A DNA stretch of 64,000 bases from positions 24,190,501 through 24,254,500 of the forward strand of contig NC_084896.1 in the NCBI RefSeq assembly GCF_958979055.1. Direction: 5' to 3'. Position numbers and translations under genes: made by a program. A model generated the notes under the pieces. The model made no database searches and was not told the origin of the DNA. It was given only the letters and a program-made list of their open reading frames with translations. The stretch is from Alnus glutinosa. Taxonomy: Eukaryota; Streptophyta; Magnoliopsida; Fagales; Betulaceae. Positions 23,201-35,600 of the stretch are shown here, in pieces (the first letter of the stretch is position 1; each line of letters starts with the position of its first letter).

Positions 23201-26200
23201 ATAATTTTAAGATTTTTAGCACCCTCAGACACAACTTTAGATGCATGTCAGCTTAATTTTCCTGAGGCTGTGACTAAAGGTTTAAGCAAAACCCAAGGAG
23301 TTGGAACAAAGAATGCAACTTGGCTGAGTTGAACTCAACTCAACCTTATTATTGAAAATCTTGAGTCTTGGTTTAAAAATTTAAGTGTTTTTTTCTGCTA
23401 AAAATTGGCTGGGCAGGGTTCTGGAGTGATAAATCCAAACCGAAACTGAGGCCAATTGACCGCATGTTTTATTGCAAAGCAATATTTAACAATATAATCA
23501 TTAAGCACGAGAAAATGAGAAGAAAAAAAAGGTGGGACCACTTGCATAGTTTCTGATGAAGCAATGCCTCGTCATCTGTCGCTGCAAATGTTCTCTCATT
23601 ACTGATACTCTTCCGTAACATGACTTGAGGGTTCTCAGTTTTCCCAAGCCCCAGTCCCACAGAGAGGAAAAAATCTGCAAAGAATAGACGATGTGGTCAT
23701 TGTGGTGATATACTAAATAAAAATGATAATAATAATAAAAGAACAATAGATTGCAGTCAAAAGTGTATGAGATAAGACAGGGCAAGAACACGTAGAGGAT
23801 TAAGTAAAAAGGAAAATTATAAATCGAACAACCACTGCTTTTAATTGAGAACGGCCTCTGTTTCCAACCCCCCTTCCCCTCCCCCTCTCCTTTTCCTTCC
23901 CAAAAATGGTAGAAGAAGGTGAAGGAGCATAAACTCCAGCAAAGGGGGAAAAGTACAAAAAGGAAGCAGATCTTTAACTGAGGCAAGGAGCTCTAATCAT
24001 ATAAAATGCAGGGTATGCTAAAATGTGAGAGTCTAATTTATATGTTCTTTCAACAATACAACATGAATATTAAAAAAAATAAAAAAGAAAGAAAGAAGAA
24101 GAAGAAGAAGAGAGAAAAAATAATAAAAAAAAAAGTTGACGTTTATGGTGAATCAAGGGAAACAGTATAAATAATCGACCAGTGTTCTAACCTGCTGTAG
24201 AATGCGAAAAAAGTGCACAGAGGAAACCACCCTTTTGCAGCATATCCTCACATGTATTGATTCCAAAAACATCCCTTAAAATATGTTCAGTGACCTTACC
24301 AATGCCCCCAATCTGTAAAGAAAGTTTGCCCCAAGTATGTGATAAGAAATTTTAAATCAAATTGAGACTTCATAACTACATATAACAAAAGGGAAAAGAA
24401 AATCTCATTATGCAAGCTCTAACTTTATCAACAAAAAAAAAATCATCTCAACTCCACTGAAGTAGATCAATAATTCACAAATATACCTTTCGTATGGGAA
24501 GTGAGGATATAAATGTCATGACAGCCAACCGGTCATTTGGTAAGATGAATTGTCCATTTGGCTTATTTATATCTGAACAAACCTGAGAAACCAAATATAT
24601 GGAGGAAGACATATATAAAGATGTAACACACTTAAACGATCTTAATCACTTTGACTTAACTGTGTTAGCACTATGCAAAACTAAAGTTAAGAGATACAGC
24701 TAAAAGGTGACACAAACGCAGATATGTGTAAACCCTCTTTTCCTACGAAAATTTATCTAAAACATTCAAAAAATAAATAAAAAATAAAAAAATAACGGGG
24801 GGGGGGGGGGGGAAGAGAGTCAAGGCAATTAAGATGTATGCGAACCATCAGTTATTGCAGATGTTAAGCTTGTCCTTGATCTGATTTCCCCTATTCTATG
24901 GTTTTACCAACTAGCATACCACCACACTGTGGGCACATAATGTGATTTTGTATTATCCTTAAGACCTCATAACATGGCAGCAACAACATTGTTTTCACCT
25001 CCAGAAAGCACGTCTCAAACTATATACCCAAAACCTCATTTAAAGATTGAATTTAGGGCTGTTCCTGAAATTTTTGATATATTCTCATTTTTATCTTTCC
25101 TTTCCCAATTATATTCTCATCACAGCTTTCCTTAACCTCTAAACAATATGATTCTTGACTTCAAATCAGTCTACTCTATACTTCATAGGCAGAACCACAG
25201 ACCTATTTTGGTGCTATAAGGATTGCCTGTAGTTTGACTTGAATACATTGGGAAGCATGCTATCAAAACCATTTTTCCAGCCACCAAAAGTTGATTTATT
25301 GCCTCAAGATGCAAAGAAAAGCCTTCCACATCTGTTACACCAAACCTAAATATTTTATGGTAGATATCCCTAATATATATTCCTTGCAATGGACTTCCCT
25401 ATGAAATAAAATGACTTGCCTTATTACACAAAATGTGAAGTTCTCTAATAAATGATTCAAAGTGGATAAATCCACTTCTATTTATTTGCTACATGCCTCA
25501 ATTTAATTTTTTTGTGTTGAAAAGGCATATATGTGGATTCCATGCAGGATAACACACACAAAGAGAATATCAAGAGAATAGCCAGCAGAACCTTAGCAAG
25601 TAAGCGGTTTGGTCCCACTCCAGCACTACACGTAAGACCAGTCTCTTTATAAACAGAGGTTCTGAGTTCTTCAGCAATCTTCACAAAGGCAGAGTACCAA
25701 AACAAGAGGTTTAACATTAAAAGCCTGTCACTGTTAATGAATGCAATGAAGCTATGTGAAAAATACCAAATCTAGCATGCAAAGGCAATAAATCAATTAT
25801 ATGCGCCAACTTACTTCTCCACTGGTAATGCCCCTTTGTTTGCAGACATTAGTTATATCAAGGTATGCTTCATCCAAACTAGCAGCCATGAAGTTGGGAT
25901 CATACTTCTGGAAAACTAACAACAAGAAATACAAGCAAACTAATGGTCAGCAATTAACAAACAAGCTGCATCACAAATCTTTCTTGAATTTAGAACTTCC
26001 AACCTTTTCTAGTCAAATCACTGCAATAAGTATACTTCTTAAAATCTACGGGAACGAAAATTAACTCCGGACATAATTTACGTGCAATGAAACCAGGCAT
26101 TGCAGCACGAACCCCAAATCTCCGTGCCTGCAGGGTGATCAGATCAGGTTTGAAGTAAAACTTGCGGAAACAAAGCGAAGATAAAGGCAATCAAAATTTT

Positions 26201-27296
26201 AAAGGGGGATTAGCAAGTCAATCCAAAGACTGAAAATGTCAAAAATAACAAAGAAGTATACAAGGAATAGCCAAAATTTCATTCATGACCTCCTTTAAAG
26301 ATTTCAGTATGCATCCCAAACCTCATAATTGGCTGTGGAGATCATAGACATGCTGCCAACAGCCATTGGCTTGCCCTTTAACGATGGGTTACTTAATGTC
26401 TCAACAGCAGCATAAAAAGCATCCATATCTACGTGCAGCCAAATCCTCGACAAGTCACGTGTAGCTTCTAGCTCTAAAATTCTTCTATCAGCCACCTGCA
26501 AATAAGATAAACCATAAACCAGAAACTGCATGCCTCACCAAAACCTCACACACATAGCCAACATAGGGGGAAAAATGCGGACGCTTGAAATGAATTCTGC
26601 ACGCTACTCTGTAATCAGAGCACATATAGGGACAGTTCCGGTTTGTGATGAAGTCAGCACTCATGGCAATTGTAATTTACATCTAAAGAAATTTACTCTA
26701 TAAATAGGTTTCATACATCCTTAATAGAAACATGGCAACCCTAAGATCATATCTTACTACATCACAAACTAAATATGTGAAAAATACCATCTGATATTGA
26801 GATATATCGGCCGGCGTCAGCTTCGCGCATTGAACACGCATGCTCTCGATTTTCCCCCTCATAAAGGCCTCCTTGCGTTCCTCATTCTCGAAATACTTAG
26901 ATCCTTTGCTCATCCCATACACTATTTTTTGCACTCTCTCTTTGTCGACCCCATCCATACCTAAAACCCTCACAAAATAACACATTCAATATAAGAGAAG
27001 TACACAAAAACCAGCAATTCCAAGACATAATTGAAACTAATTCAGAGAATTGGTGTACGTGGTTCACCAATCGAGAAATTAATTTGATTCATAAGATAAT
27101 CAGACCGACGGCCAAGATGAAAAATGCTTAATCAATTTAATAGGCATTTAATTAAAGGATGAAAGTAACAAAAACTTCAAAAAAGAAAGGGAAATTGCAA
27201 GGACGGAAACGTGCCTGCTTTAGCGTTGGTGTAGACAGTGTGGTACGACTGCCATGGCCGAGGGGTATCGCCTGATGTGCTTTCGCTCTTCTCCAT
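20229..27296 (-). CDS. POLK: DNA polymerase kappa (Y-family), 14 exons
   Basis: Coding-order exons: 27296-27215, 26960-26788, 26495-26322, 26127-26004, 25915-25815, 25678-25592, 24582-24487, 24312-24192, 23674-23546, 23079-22988, 22684-22573, 22416-22121, 21133-20814, 20349-20229. They join in frame to 675 residues, close to Arabidopsis POLK (about 670). The palm motifs [12 protein letters not shown] (D108) and SLDEAYLD (D199, E200) give the metal-binding acidic residues. [10 protein letters not shown] and [14 protein letters not shown] are Y-family signatures. A C-terminal UBZ finger (C592, C595, H610, H614) should bind ubiquitinated PCNA, and the tail HIPIDMFF resembles a PCNA-binding motif. 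The role is translesion synthesis in the nucleus. Introns 1 and 9 need GC donors (CAG|GCACGT and TAT|GCAAGT) to keep the frame. The first two residues at the exon 13-14 joint (RHRFSLKEN) are inferred from phase. The gene looks complete and functional. Confidence 0.93.
21540..22055 (+). mobile_element. LINE 3' fragment in POLK intron 12
   Basis: Translation near 21637-21700 reads [19 protein letters not shown] then TFKGNE. This matches the end of plant L1-type LINE polyproteins (WxxxPxCLxWxxWxERNxRxF). The frame then decays. The tail ends 'gttttactacaat' with an A-rich run at 22041-22062. It is 5'-truncated, inactive, and antisense to POLK. Confidence 0.7.
24797..24812 (+). repeat. Run of 16 G in POLK intron 7 region
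   Basis: Sixteen consecutive G bases (C on the POLK transcript). Such runs are rare in AT-rich plant introns and are prone to assembly error. An equal run of 16 G is found at 37953-37968. Confidence 0.9.
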
Positions 27297-28015
27297 TGCC
27301 TTCTCTCTTCAAATGCTTGTTCGAGAAGATTGAAGAGGGATAGTGTGAGATAGAGAGCGCCAAATACTCGGACGAAGATGCAGACTCTTTTTTCCATTGT
27401 TTTTTTAATTATTAATTCGGTCTTGCCCGATCCATCAAATATCTTACCCGCACAATGCATGTTGATCCAACGGTCCATATCAAGTCTCACTTTTTAGCTG
27501 AACGTTGGCTACTTGGCAATATTCGAACGGATGCAATATGGAAAATAAAAAATGTTTGGTTTTTTTTAAAACAAAAATAATAATTTTTGTCCATTTTCGT
27601 ATAAAAAAATGCCTAAATTTACAATTAAATTTATGAGACACGTGTAAATTTTACAAATTTAATGATAAATTTACTAAAAAGAAAATGCAAGGAAATGACA
27701 ACAAAAACCTCTATTAACAATCCATCCACTTCGTTGTCGAGTCTATCACATTTTATTCCAACCAAACTGAGTTGACTCGATAGTTTTACACGATTCAATG
27801 GCGTCAGGGGTTGGTACGGAGGAGAATGAAAAAACAAAAAAGTTGTATGGCTGAATCTAGAAGTAACAATTTTTTATAATTCGTATAAATTAAATTATAT
27901 CTTTCAAAAAATAAAAAAAATAAAAAAAAACCTCAAAATGTTAAAATTTATTTTTAAAATTCATAAACTCATATAAATTATCAATTTTTTTTTTGTTACT
28001 TAAATTTATATATAG
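27297..28015. other. POLK 5' flank
   Basis: Shared upstream space of POLK and the repeats to its right. The POLK 5' UTR probably lies in 27297-27400. No clear TATA box was seen on the minus strand. From 27540 on it is AT-rich and featureless. Confidence 0.5.
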
Positions 28016-28270
28016 GTCAAAATAATTCGTGTTTAAGTCAACCAAACATGACATATTTATTAAATGAGGTATGCTAGTTGGGTAAAGTCAACTCATCATG
28101 ACCTGTTTATTAAACAGGTTAGCAAGTAGTGACATGTCACCTGCTAATTCAAATGGGTTATATCGAAGTTTAGGGGTGACACATTTAACTAAATGTATCG
28201 AGTTCGGATTGACCCATGTTAGATTAATCCGTGAGTCGATCTAACTTGCCAATATGAATTGTCAACCCTA
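28016..28270 (-). mobile_element. AGGGGTGACAATT-end element, copies nested or abutting
   Basis: A short complete member spans about 28167-28270: left end TTAGGGGTGACACATTTAA, right end AATTGTCAACCCTAA, whose complement is TTAGGGTTGACAATT. The 150 bp to its left ('attcgtgtttaagtcaacc', 'catgacctgtttattaaac') carries the internal wording of the same family and looks like a second, truncated copy. Confidence 0.6.
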
Positions 28271-28377
28271 ACTGAGTCAAAGAGTGGGTGATTGGGTGCA
28301 AGTAGAATAAAATGTTTCGTTTTATTTTGGATACTCATATTACATATAAGTAACGTGGCACAATCAAAATAAATTTT

Positions 28378-29090
28378 ATGCTCCGTTTATTTCGACGTAA
28401 AATATTTTTAACAAAATATTTTTTCAGAAAAAAAATAATAATAATAATTTTTATGAAAATATTTTCCGGTGTTTGGTTCATACGAAAAACCATCAGTGAC
28501 GAGATTTTGGCGATGGTGGCCGAAATCCAGCAGCACTGGCAAGATTCAGTGTCACTGGTTGGAAGGATTCCGACTGCTACTGTTTCCAGATTTTGACAAT
28601 GGAGGCCGGAATCCGACAACAATTGCCATATTCGTCGAAATCTGGGTTGTTGGATTCCAGCGAAAAAAATCACAAAGTGCCGGATTTCGTCTATTCCGAT
28701 TGTATTATGCTAGATTCCGGCCAATTTCGCCGGAATATGGGTTGTTGGAATCCATACAAGTGGCCAAGTTTCAGCTAGTTTCATTAGAATCCGGCACGAA
28801 TTGCCAGATTTCGGGAATTCGGCCGGTGCCGGAATCTAGTAGCCGGATTTCGGAGATGGGATACCAAAATCCCAGGACATTCGGGGGCAAATTTGGGCTA
28901 CTAATAAACTTCAATGCCCGATGGTGGCAAATTTCCACAAACATACATGCAATAATGAAGAGTTTAAAGAGGATTTTTCGGTCAAACTAAACATGATTTT
29001 CGTTGACCAACATTTTCGGTTGCACCAAACATCGAAAAATACATAAAATATTTTTCAAAAAATATTTTACGCCCAAACAAACGTAGCATT
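28378..29090. mobile_element. 0.7-kb terminal-inverted-repeat element
   Basis: The left end reads ATGCTCCGTTTATTTCGACG then TAAAATATTTTT. The right end is its inverted counterpart, AAAATATTTTACGCCCAAAC then AAACGTAGCAT. Arms of about 45 bp flank a GC-richer centre full of 'ggaatccggc' and 'ccagatttcggg' variants. A 173-codon open frame through the centre has no known motif and is taken as chance. CGTTTGTTTGGNCGTAAAAT ends are a common non-autonomous DNA-transposon type in rosids; I cannot see a clean target duplication. Confidence 0.7.
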
Positions 29091-29131
29091 ATATTAGAGA
29101 AACAGAAAACTGGAGAAAAATAAATTTGAGG

Positions 29132-30958
29132 TAAGTCCTTCTCAACACAATAAAATATAATAAATATTGAGCTTTTACAGACCACAAATGAATCCACTTA
29201 GGGTTGGATACAAACCACAAATGACAAATGTCAATACAATATTCAATAATCTCTTCTCCACATTCTATAACCCATCTTATACTAGAGCTACGTAACTGAG
29301 AATAAAACTACCCACTAACATATTAAACTACCCGCTAACATATTAAACTACCCATGCACTAAATAACTACCCGTGAATAACTGCACACACCACTACCCAT
29401 GTCTAGATAGTCCTTCACGTGGCCATGAACTGCAGCTGTCCAACTACCCACGTCTAGAGTCCTCCACGTTTTCATCAATCGCCCCACCTTGAAGAAGAAC
29501 CTTGTCCTCAAGGTTCATATGGAGAAATTGATGAGAGGTTCAACCTCTTCGGTTCCGTGCTTACCACCAACAATTTTGGTGTCGCCATTTTCGAACTCCT
29601 CAAACCTTTCCTCTGTTGCAGAAACCTCAATAGAGAGAGCTTTAGGTGTTTGGCAACGATGTCCCGGTGTGAATTTTTCATTGCAACCGAAACACAGGCC
29701 TTTCTCCCTTCTTTTCTGCATCTCTTCCCAAGACAGTTTCTTGGCAGCACCCGATGAATATGGGTGTGTAGTATGTGTTGAGTACCCGGCTGAATTTGTC
29801 GACACAGTTGGCCCTTCACCACTTGCAATCTTCCGGTCTCTAGAGAGATTATCATCTCTCATGCGTGCTAACTCAATGGCGTCACGAAAGGGTCTTCGGT
29901 TTGAACATTCGCACAGCAGATACAATATCCTGTTTTAGCCCTCCAAGGAATGTTCCCACGAGTGCCTTTTGTGGCCACCCAACCACCCGGTTTGCCAAAC
30001 GCTCAAATTCTTGTTGATAATCCCGCAATGTCCCTTCTTGTTGGATTCTTGAAAGTGCCTCGTCATAATCTTCGACTTTGGTAGGACAGAATCGAATTAG
30101 CAACTCCTGTTCGAAGGCGTCCCATGTGATGGGTACTTGTTCTTCCTTGTACAAATTTTGAACCCATTGCTACCATTGATTGGCTTCACTTTCGAGATGA
30201 AAGGCTGTCAGGGATGCCTTTTGCTCCTCCGGTATCTGCTTATAATTGAAGTACTGAACTACCCAGTTCAGCCACACGTTGGGGTCGTCTCCCGAGTACC
30301 GAGGAAACTCCAACTTAGTGAAATTACTCGATCCTTTAGAACCATTCGAGTGCCCGGAAGAATGATTTCCGTGACCCATAAATGATCCGTTTCCTTTGTC
30401 TGCTGATGATTCACCATGTTCAAAACCCTTGAAGAAGAGTTCCTTACGCTCCGCAAAGCTGGACTGTGATTATGTATTCATCTTCTGCATTACTTCTTTC
30501 AGATCCTGAATTTCTAATTCCAATTTCTCAATGCGATCCTTGTTGGTAGCCATGCTTTGAATGGTGGAACGGCTCTGATACCAAGTTGATAGGAACTCTT
30601 GATAATTTGAACAGAATTAAAGATATTTGATAGATAATGAACTCCTTTCGGGTAGGAGAGACCACAAATGAATCCACTTAGGGTTGGATACAAATCCCAA
30701 ATGACAAATGTCAATACAATATTCAATAATCTCTTCTCCACATTATAGAACCCATCTTATACTAGAGCTACGTAACTGAGAATAAAACTACCCACTAACA
30801 TGTTAAACTACCCACTAACATATTAAACTACCCATGCACTAAATAACTACCCATGAATAACTGCAATACACCACTACCCATGTCTAGATAGTCCTTCACG
30901 TGGCCATGAACTACAACTGTCCAACTACCCATGTCTAGAGTCCTCCACGTTTTCATCA
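29132..30958 (-). mobile_element. Defective Ty3/gypsy LTR retrotransposon with gag only
   Basis: Two direct repeats are the LTRs: 30587-30958 (5' LTR, minus strand) and about 29132-29477 (3' LTR, its outer part strongly diverged). A tRNA-Met primer site (TTGGTATCAGAGC on the minus strand, about 30573-30586) adjoins the 5' LTR, and a purine-rich tract (about 29478-29492) adjoins the 3' LTR. TGAGG occurs on both outer sides (29127-29131 and 30959-30963) as a candidate 5-bp target duplication. The inside holds minus-strand gag sequence, including a retrotransposon gag core and a zinc knuckle (CFGCNEKFTPGHRC), but no protease, reverse transcriptase or integrase. Over the shared 300 bp the LTRs differ at about 12 sites (about 96 percent identity), suggesting insertion a few million years ago. 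It is a broken, non-autonomous fossil. Confidence 0.85.
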
Positions 30959-30963
30959 TGAGG

Positions 30964-32065
30964 CCTCTCTTTTTCACTTTTTTTTTCCTTGCCTCGACAA
31001 AGAGTCGGCTCCCTTTTCCGGTGGTTTTCTTGATTTTTTTTCTCCGCCCTCCTCTTTGTAGCCGTCATAGCTAGCCTCCCCTCCACCCCTTTCTCCAATC
31101 ATCACTCACCGATGGCCGCTCCTCAGGATGCTAGGTTTTTCTGATATAGTTTCCCAAAAACTATATTTGCTTCTCCTCGCTAGTCTGTCCACCTAACACA
31201 TCCTGCCACCTTCTCCTTCGGCCTCTTCACTCCACCCTTATGTTATCCTCGTCTCCATTAGGCCCCCATGCGTCAGCACGTGGTTTGCACACCTAAGCCA
31301 GTCGCCACTCTCCAACGCTCCTTGCATTCTCCCCCTTCGGCCTCTTCGCTCTGTGCACAACCTCCACCCGCTTCTCTTTCCTCATCCACGTGTCGTTGTG
31401 TGGCCTCCACACCCAGGTCAAGCTATCTTCCTCCGCCACAACCTGTCTCCAACATCCTCCAGGCTTTGTTGTTGTTGGGATTTGTTTTGTATGTTATTAT
31501 TGTTTTTGAGTTTTGGTCTCCCTACATATTGTTGTTTTATCTTGTGATAGGAACTTGTTTTTTGAGATTTTGTTTCAAATGTCGTAGTGCCTCTCACCCT
31601 CAACCCCAAAAGAGGGTTGTGTACTTTACATAGCAGACGTTTAGGTTGGGTTGAAGAATCTCTCAGGGGTCATGCCCCAACTCAAACAGGTAGAAATGTC
31701 TCGTAAAGGTCATGCTCCTACTCGCTTGAGTAGGGTTGAAAGGTCTCTCGAGGGTCAGGCCTGCTCATGTCTCCCTTATTGAGGGATCGAGTATGGTTGA
31801 AGAGTCTTATGAGAGTCATACCTCAATCTTTATCTATTTTGGTGCCTATACCGCCTTATGCGACCTATTTCTTGGCTTTTGCCTAAAGTTTAGAGGATTG
31901 AGACGGTTTTTACATCTTTGCTGTTTCCAAATCTGGCACTGTTAATTTTGTTTGAATTTATTGTTAGGGAACCCATCTCTTTTGATCTATTTGTTCCTTG
32001 TAACCCTCCTCTTTATTTATTTATAAATGATGTAAAAAAACAAAAAAAAAAACAAAAAACAAAAA
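30964..32065 (+). mobile_element. GC-rich retroposon with A-rich tail (tentative)
   Basis: About 1.1 kb with a GC-rich, C/T-rich first half ('ccttctccttcggcctctt', 'cgtgtcgttgtgtggcctcc'), 'gggtcatgc' phrases repeated near 31669, 31709 and 31752, and an A-rich end near 32034-32065. The layout resembles the retroposon at 37858-38890, which has clear target duplications. Here I could not find duplications, and the left border is set by the LTR element. A 121-codon open frame at 31268 has no recognisable motif. Confidence 0.4.
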
Positions 32066-32374
32066 TGTTATGGTGACAAATCCCGATATTTTAATGTGAA
32101 AGTGATTTGAGGAAATTTATATACGATTGGTCCATTTCGGATGCTCACTCTTAACACCCCGTTTGCTTTGAACATCGTCCCCCTGTCTCCTCTTTCTTCT
32201 CCCCCCTCTCCCAACTTTTTCCTCTTGCCAAACGCGGCATAAACGAAAGCTAATCCGATCCAATCCAGTGTCGTGACCACCTGAACCGTTCGTCAAAGCA
32301 AACAAACGTCATTCTTTCGCACGAAGCAAAACCGTCAAGTCAATCGGCGTTTTCTTCTTGAATCCTCAACCTCA

Positions 32375-32380
32375 TATAAA
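32375..32380 (+). promoter_or_regulatory. TATA box of RHY1A-like gene
   Basis: TATAAA sits 227 bases before the start codon and just before a CT-rich stretch (32397-32412 and onward to 32530) typical of plant 5' UTRs. Start of transcription would be near 32405. No other TATA match is better placed. Confidence 0.5.
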
Positions 32381-32601
32381 GCAAAACGCTTTTGAACTCT
32401 CTCTCTCTCTCTTTGCATTTCTCCGAAGCCCCCCCTTCAACTTCGCTCTCACATTCCAAGCTCTCTCCCTCGCGTTTCTTCGAAGCATTCAGTAACCTTC
32501 CCAAGTTGCCATCTCTCTGCCTCTCTATAAGCGCTTAAATTTGCATTTTGCTTTGTGAGGAATCGGAGAGGATTACAGGGAAAGAGAGGTGAGCTCAGTG
32601 C

Positions 32602-35600
32602 ATGACGAGCGCGTCGGAGCTATTCTACACCAGGAGGTCTCGCTTGGGCCGGAGCGATCCGGATCTAGGGTTCGATCGGAGTTCTCAGTATAGCCATAGT
32701 AATCGTCGCCATCATTGCAATTCTCACGCTCCTCATCATCATCGACGTGATTTGGGCGGCGGCGATCCTCTCCGGCGATCCCCGCACGTGTCGCATCACG
32801 CGGTAAAAATCCATAGGTTTTACAGGTTTTCCCTTTGGTTGGTCAGAATTTGGGGAATTATATTTCTATATTCTTTCATTCTTTAAGTTAAATGTGAAAT
32901 TAGATATAAATTTAACTAATTAGGCTCGGTTCCGTGGAAATTGTTGCTTTGCACAATTGGATTATCCCTCGATTTGGTAGAATTACAAATATGTATGTTT
33001 GTGTTTGTGCGTGTGTGTAATTGTATCAGGTTTAGTGCAGGTGGAGCTTGCAATTCCATTTTTCTTTGTGTTCCAAATTTTGTGAAACTAGAGGTCAAAA
33101 TTTTGAATTTCTTTTCATTTCTTATCTTTCTTAGAAACATTCAAGATTTTGATTTTTCCCCCTTTACTATTGAGCAACCATATAGAGCTTATAGATAGTT
33201 TGAAAAATTCAGGTTTTAGCTGATTTATGAGGATTTGATCTTTTTATAAGTAATTCAAATTTAATTAGAAGCGCAGCAGCGGGCAGTGTATAAGAGAGAC
33301 ACCCAACTAGCTAGAAGAAGAAGAAGAAGAAGACAAATCTTAAAATTCTAGAAAATTAGAAAAGCAAGAACTATTGTGGGCAACCATCCAAACATAAAGA
33401 GACTTAAACATGATAGCCTTCAACTCTGTGAGGATTTTATCTTGAATTAATGTTCCTTGATTTATTTATTTTTTAATTTTTCAAATGTGAACAGTTGTGT
33501 CAAGTCGTTAGAATTTGACATAAAAATTGGGTAGATATTGCTAGTATAGCCTTTTTGTTTAATGTGCATCTAATCTAAGCATGAATCTAAACTAGGGTAG
33601 ACATTACTAGGGTATTCGGAAAAATGTCTAGGCTGGGGCATTTAGAATCTCTTGAGACTATGAAAACAAGCAGATGTCTGCATATGTATTTGCCTCAAGA
33701 GCACAAGCATAAGCAGGTGCGTGCAATTTGCACTTTGTTTCGCCTTGGTATATTTGGTTTATGTGTCATCTATAAAAAGCTTTTGTGCCTTTCTTAAGAG
33801 AAAAAAAAAATAGCATAAGAAACATTAAATTGCAAAAACAAAAGGGAGAAAATTTGATCAGTGGAAGTAGATCTAGTTGATTTAACAGAGAACCTAGACT
33901 AGAGGGGGCGGGGATGTTGTATATTTATACAAAGTCCATACACTTTATATGCTGCCGCACAAGGCACACGTGTGTGCACCACATGCCAATAAGTCTTGAG
34001 AACTTGTGTTGTAATTTTATATATTCAACAATATTATGTGGGCCTAAGGAACTTTTTTTTTTTTTTTTAGGGGGGAAACACATAAAATTAGATAGGTGGC
34101 ATGGAATAAATGAACTGGTTCTCTTTCTAGTTTCTTTTTCCTTCCTGTTCATATACATATTTCGAGTGAAATGCAAGAGAAATTGCATCTAGTTGTTTGA
34201 GACTCTTGTTTGACTTTCGTTGTTTCCTCCATTATCTCCTATAATTAAGGTCTTCAGGGGGGTGGCTATGAATGTTATTGCTTTTTTCCCAATGTTTGGC
34301 GGATATCTTTGTTTTTGAAGTGTATTTCAAGTGAAAAAAAAGGGTTCTTGAACGTCCCATAGAATGAACCTGAAATACTTTGTCATAATAGCGTTTGAAA
34401 TGCGTTTGCATGTGTGATAAAAGCTTAAAGTTGAAAATCTATATTTGTCTTGTGGTTGAGTGCCTGGAGGTTCATGCTTTTATTTCCCCTAATTTGTATA
34501 TTCTCTTGCCTTGCTAAGGAGCGTGCATCAGTTCGACTTGACCAAAGTACGAGTCAGTTTGTTTCAAGCAACAGTGCCAACACAGAAAATTTAAGTAGGC
34601 CAAGATTGACTGAGAATGAAAGGCTTCCTGGGGCTGTGGTACTTGCAAGGGCAAGGCTTCTGGAGAGGTTGAGAGGGGTGCCTCTTTCTGGAAACAGGTC
34701 AGTGATTACTGCCATGTGCATGTTTGTAATTTTTCTAGGGTGAGTTTGGATATCCAATGAGGATTCTTTTGGTAAGTAGCAAATTTCATTAAAAAGGCGC
34801 AATAAGGGGCACAAACCTTGTGCATGGGATGTATAGGAGAGAGACATTAGAAAAGGAAAGCTAGCATCTTAAATTGATAAGATCAATGAATTCCAACAAA
34901 TGAGAAAGGAGAATGAAGTATTTACTGCCGTCCAGTCATAAAGAGACCTCAAGAATAAGAGCTTCATCCTCATTACTAGTAACTCACATCCCTCAAAAGT
35001 GAAATTCTACCAAAAGTAGCTTGGCATTGGAAATCAATGTTTTTCAACACCCGAAGGTAGCCGCACAAGCCTAAGAGAGAGTGTAGGGGGTGCTGGTTCC
35101 TTCATTATTTAAGCAAAAGTTCCTCTAGCTCAAGCTAATCCGTTCTTTTCTCTTCAAAGATGCCACATTAAATACAAAAGAATTACTATCCAAATATTAC
35201 TGTTACAGTGTTATGCAGTTTCTAGCAATGCAATAATTCATCCACCATCCTATGCATGACCCACGTAACCCCTAACAAACAAAGCACAAGATTCCACATT
35301 CCCCTAGCAATGTCACAGTGAAGAATTTGATGATCCACTGTCTCCCTATTCTATTTGCACATGTAACACCAATCTACATTATGAAAAATTTACAATATTG
35401 ACAACAAAATTGATAAAAAAAATTCCCAAGTACCCTAAAAAATGGCTTCTTCAATCATCCATTGTGTTTCTCATTCAAATTTTAATTTTGTTGAATTTTG
35501 TCTTAATTTCCTTTCTCTTCCTGATTTTCTCCTGTATCTTGAACCTCTAAAGTCCTTGTCGAGTTGTTTGCATATAATAAATTGTCATTTGCTGTGAAAT

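Noticed and set aside
28469-28990. 173-codon frame in the 0.7-kb TIR element
   Set aside because: Built from a repeated GC-rich phrase; no transposase motif such as a DDE triad or zinc finger. Non-autonomous element.
29489-29938. 149-codon plus-strand frame
   Set aside because: It is the antisense shadow of the retrotransposon gag region.
31268-31633. 121-codon plus-strand frame
   Set aside because: Serine/proline/leucine-rich translation of C/T-rich retroposon sequence, no motif.
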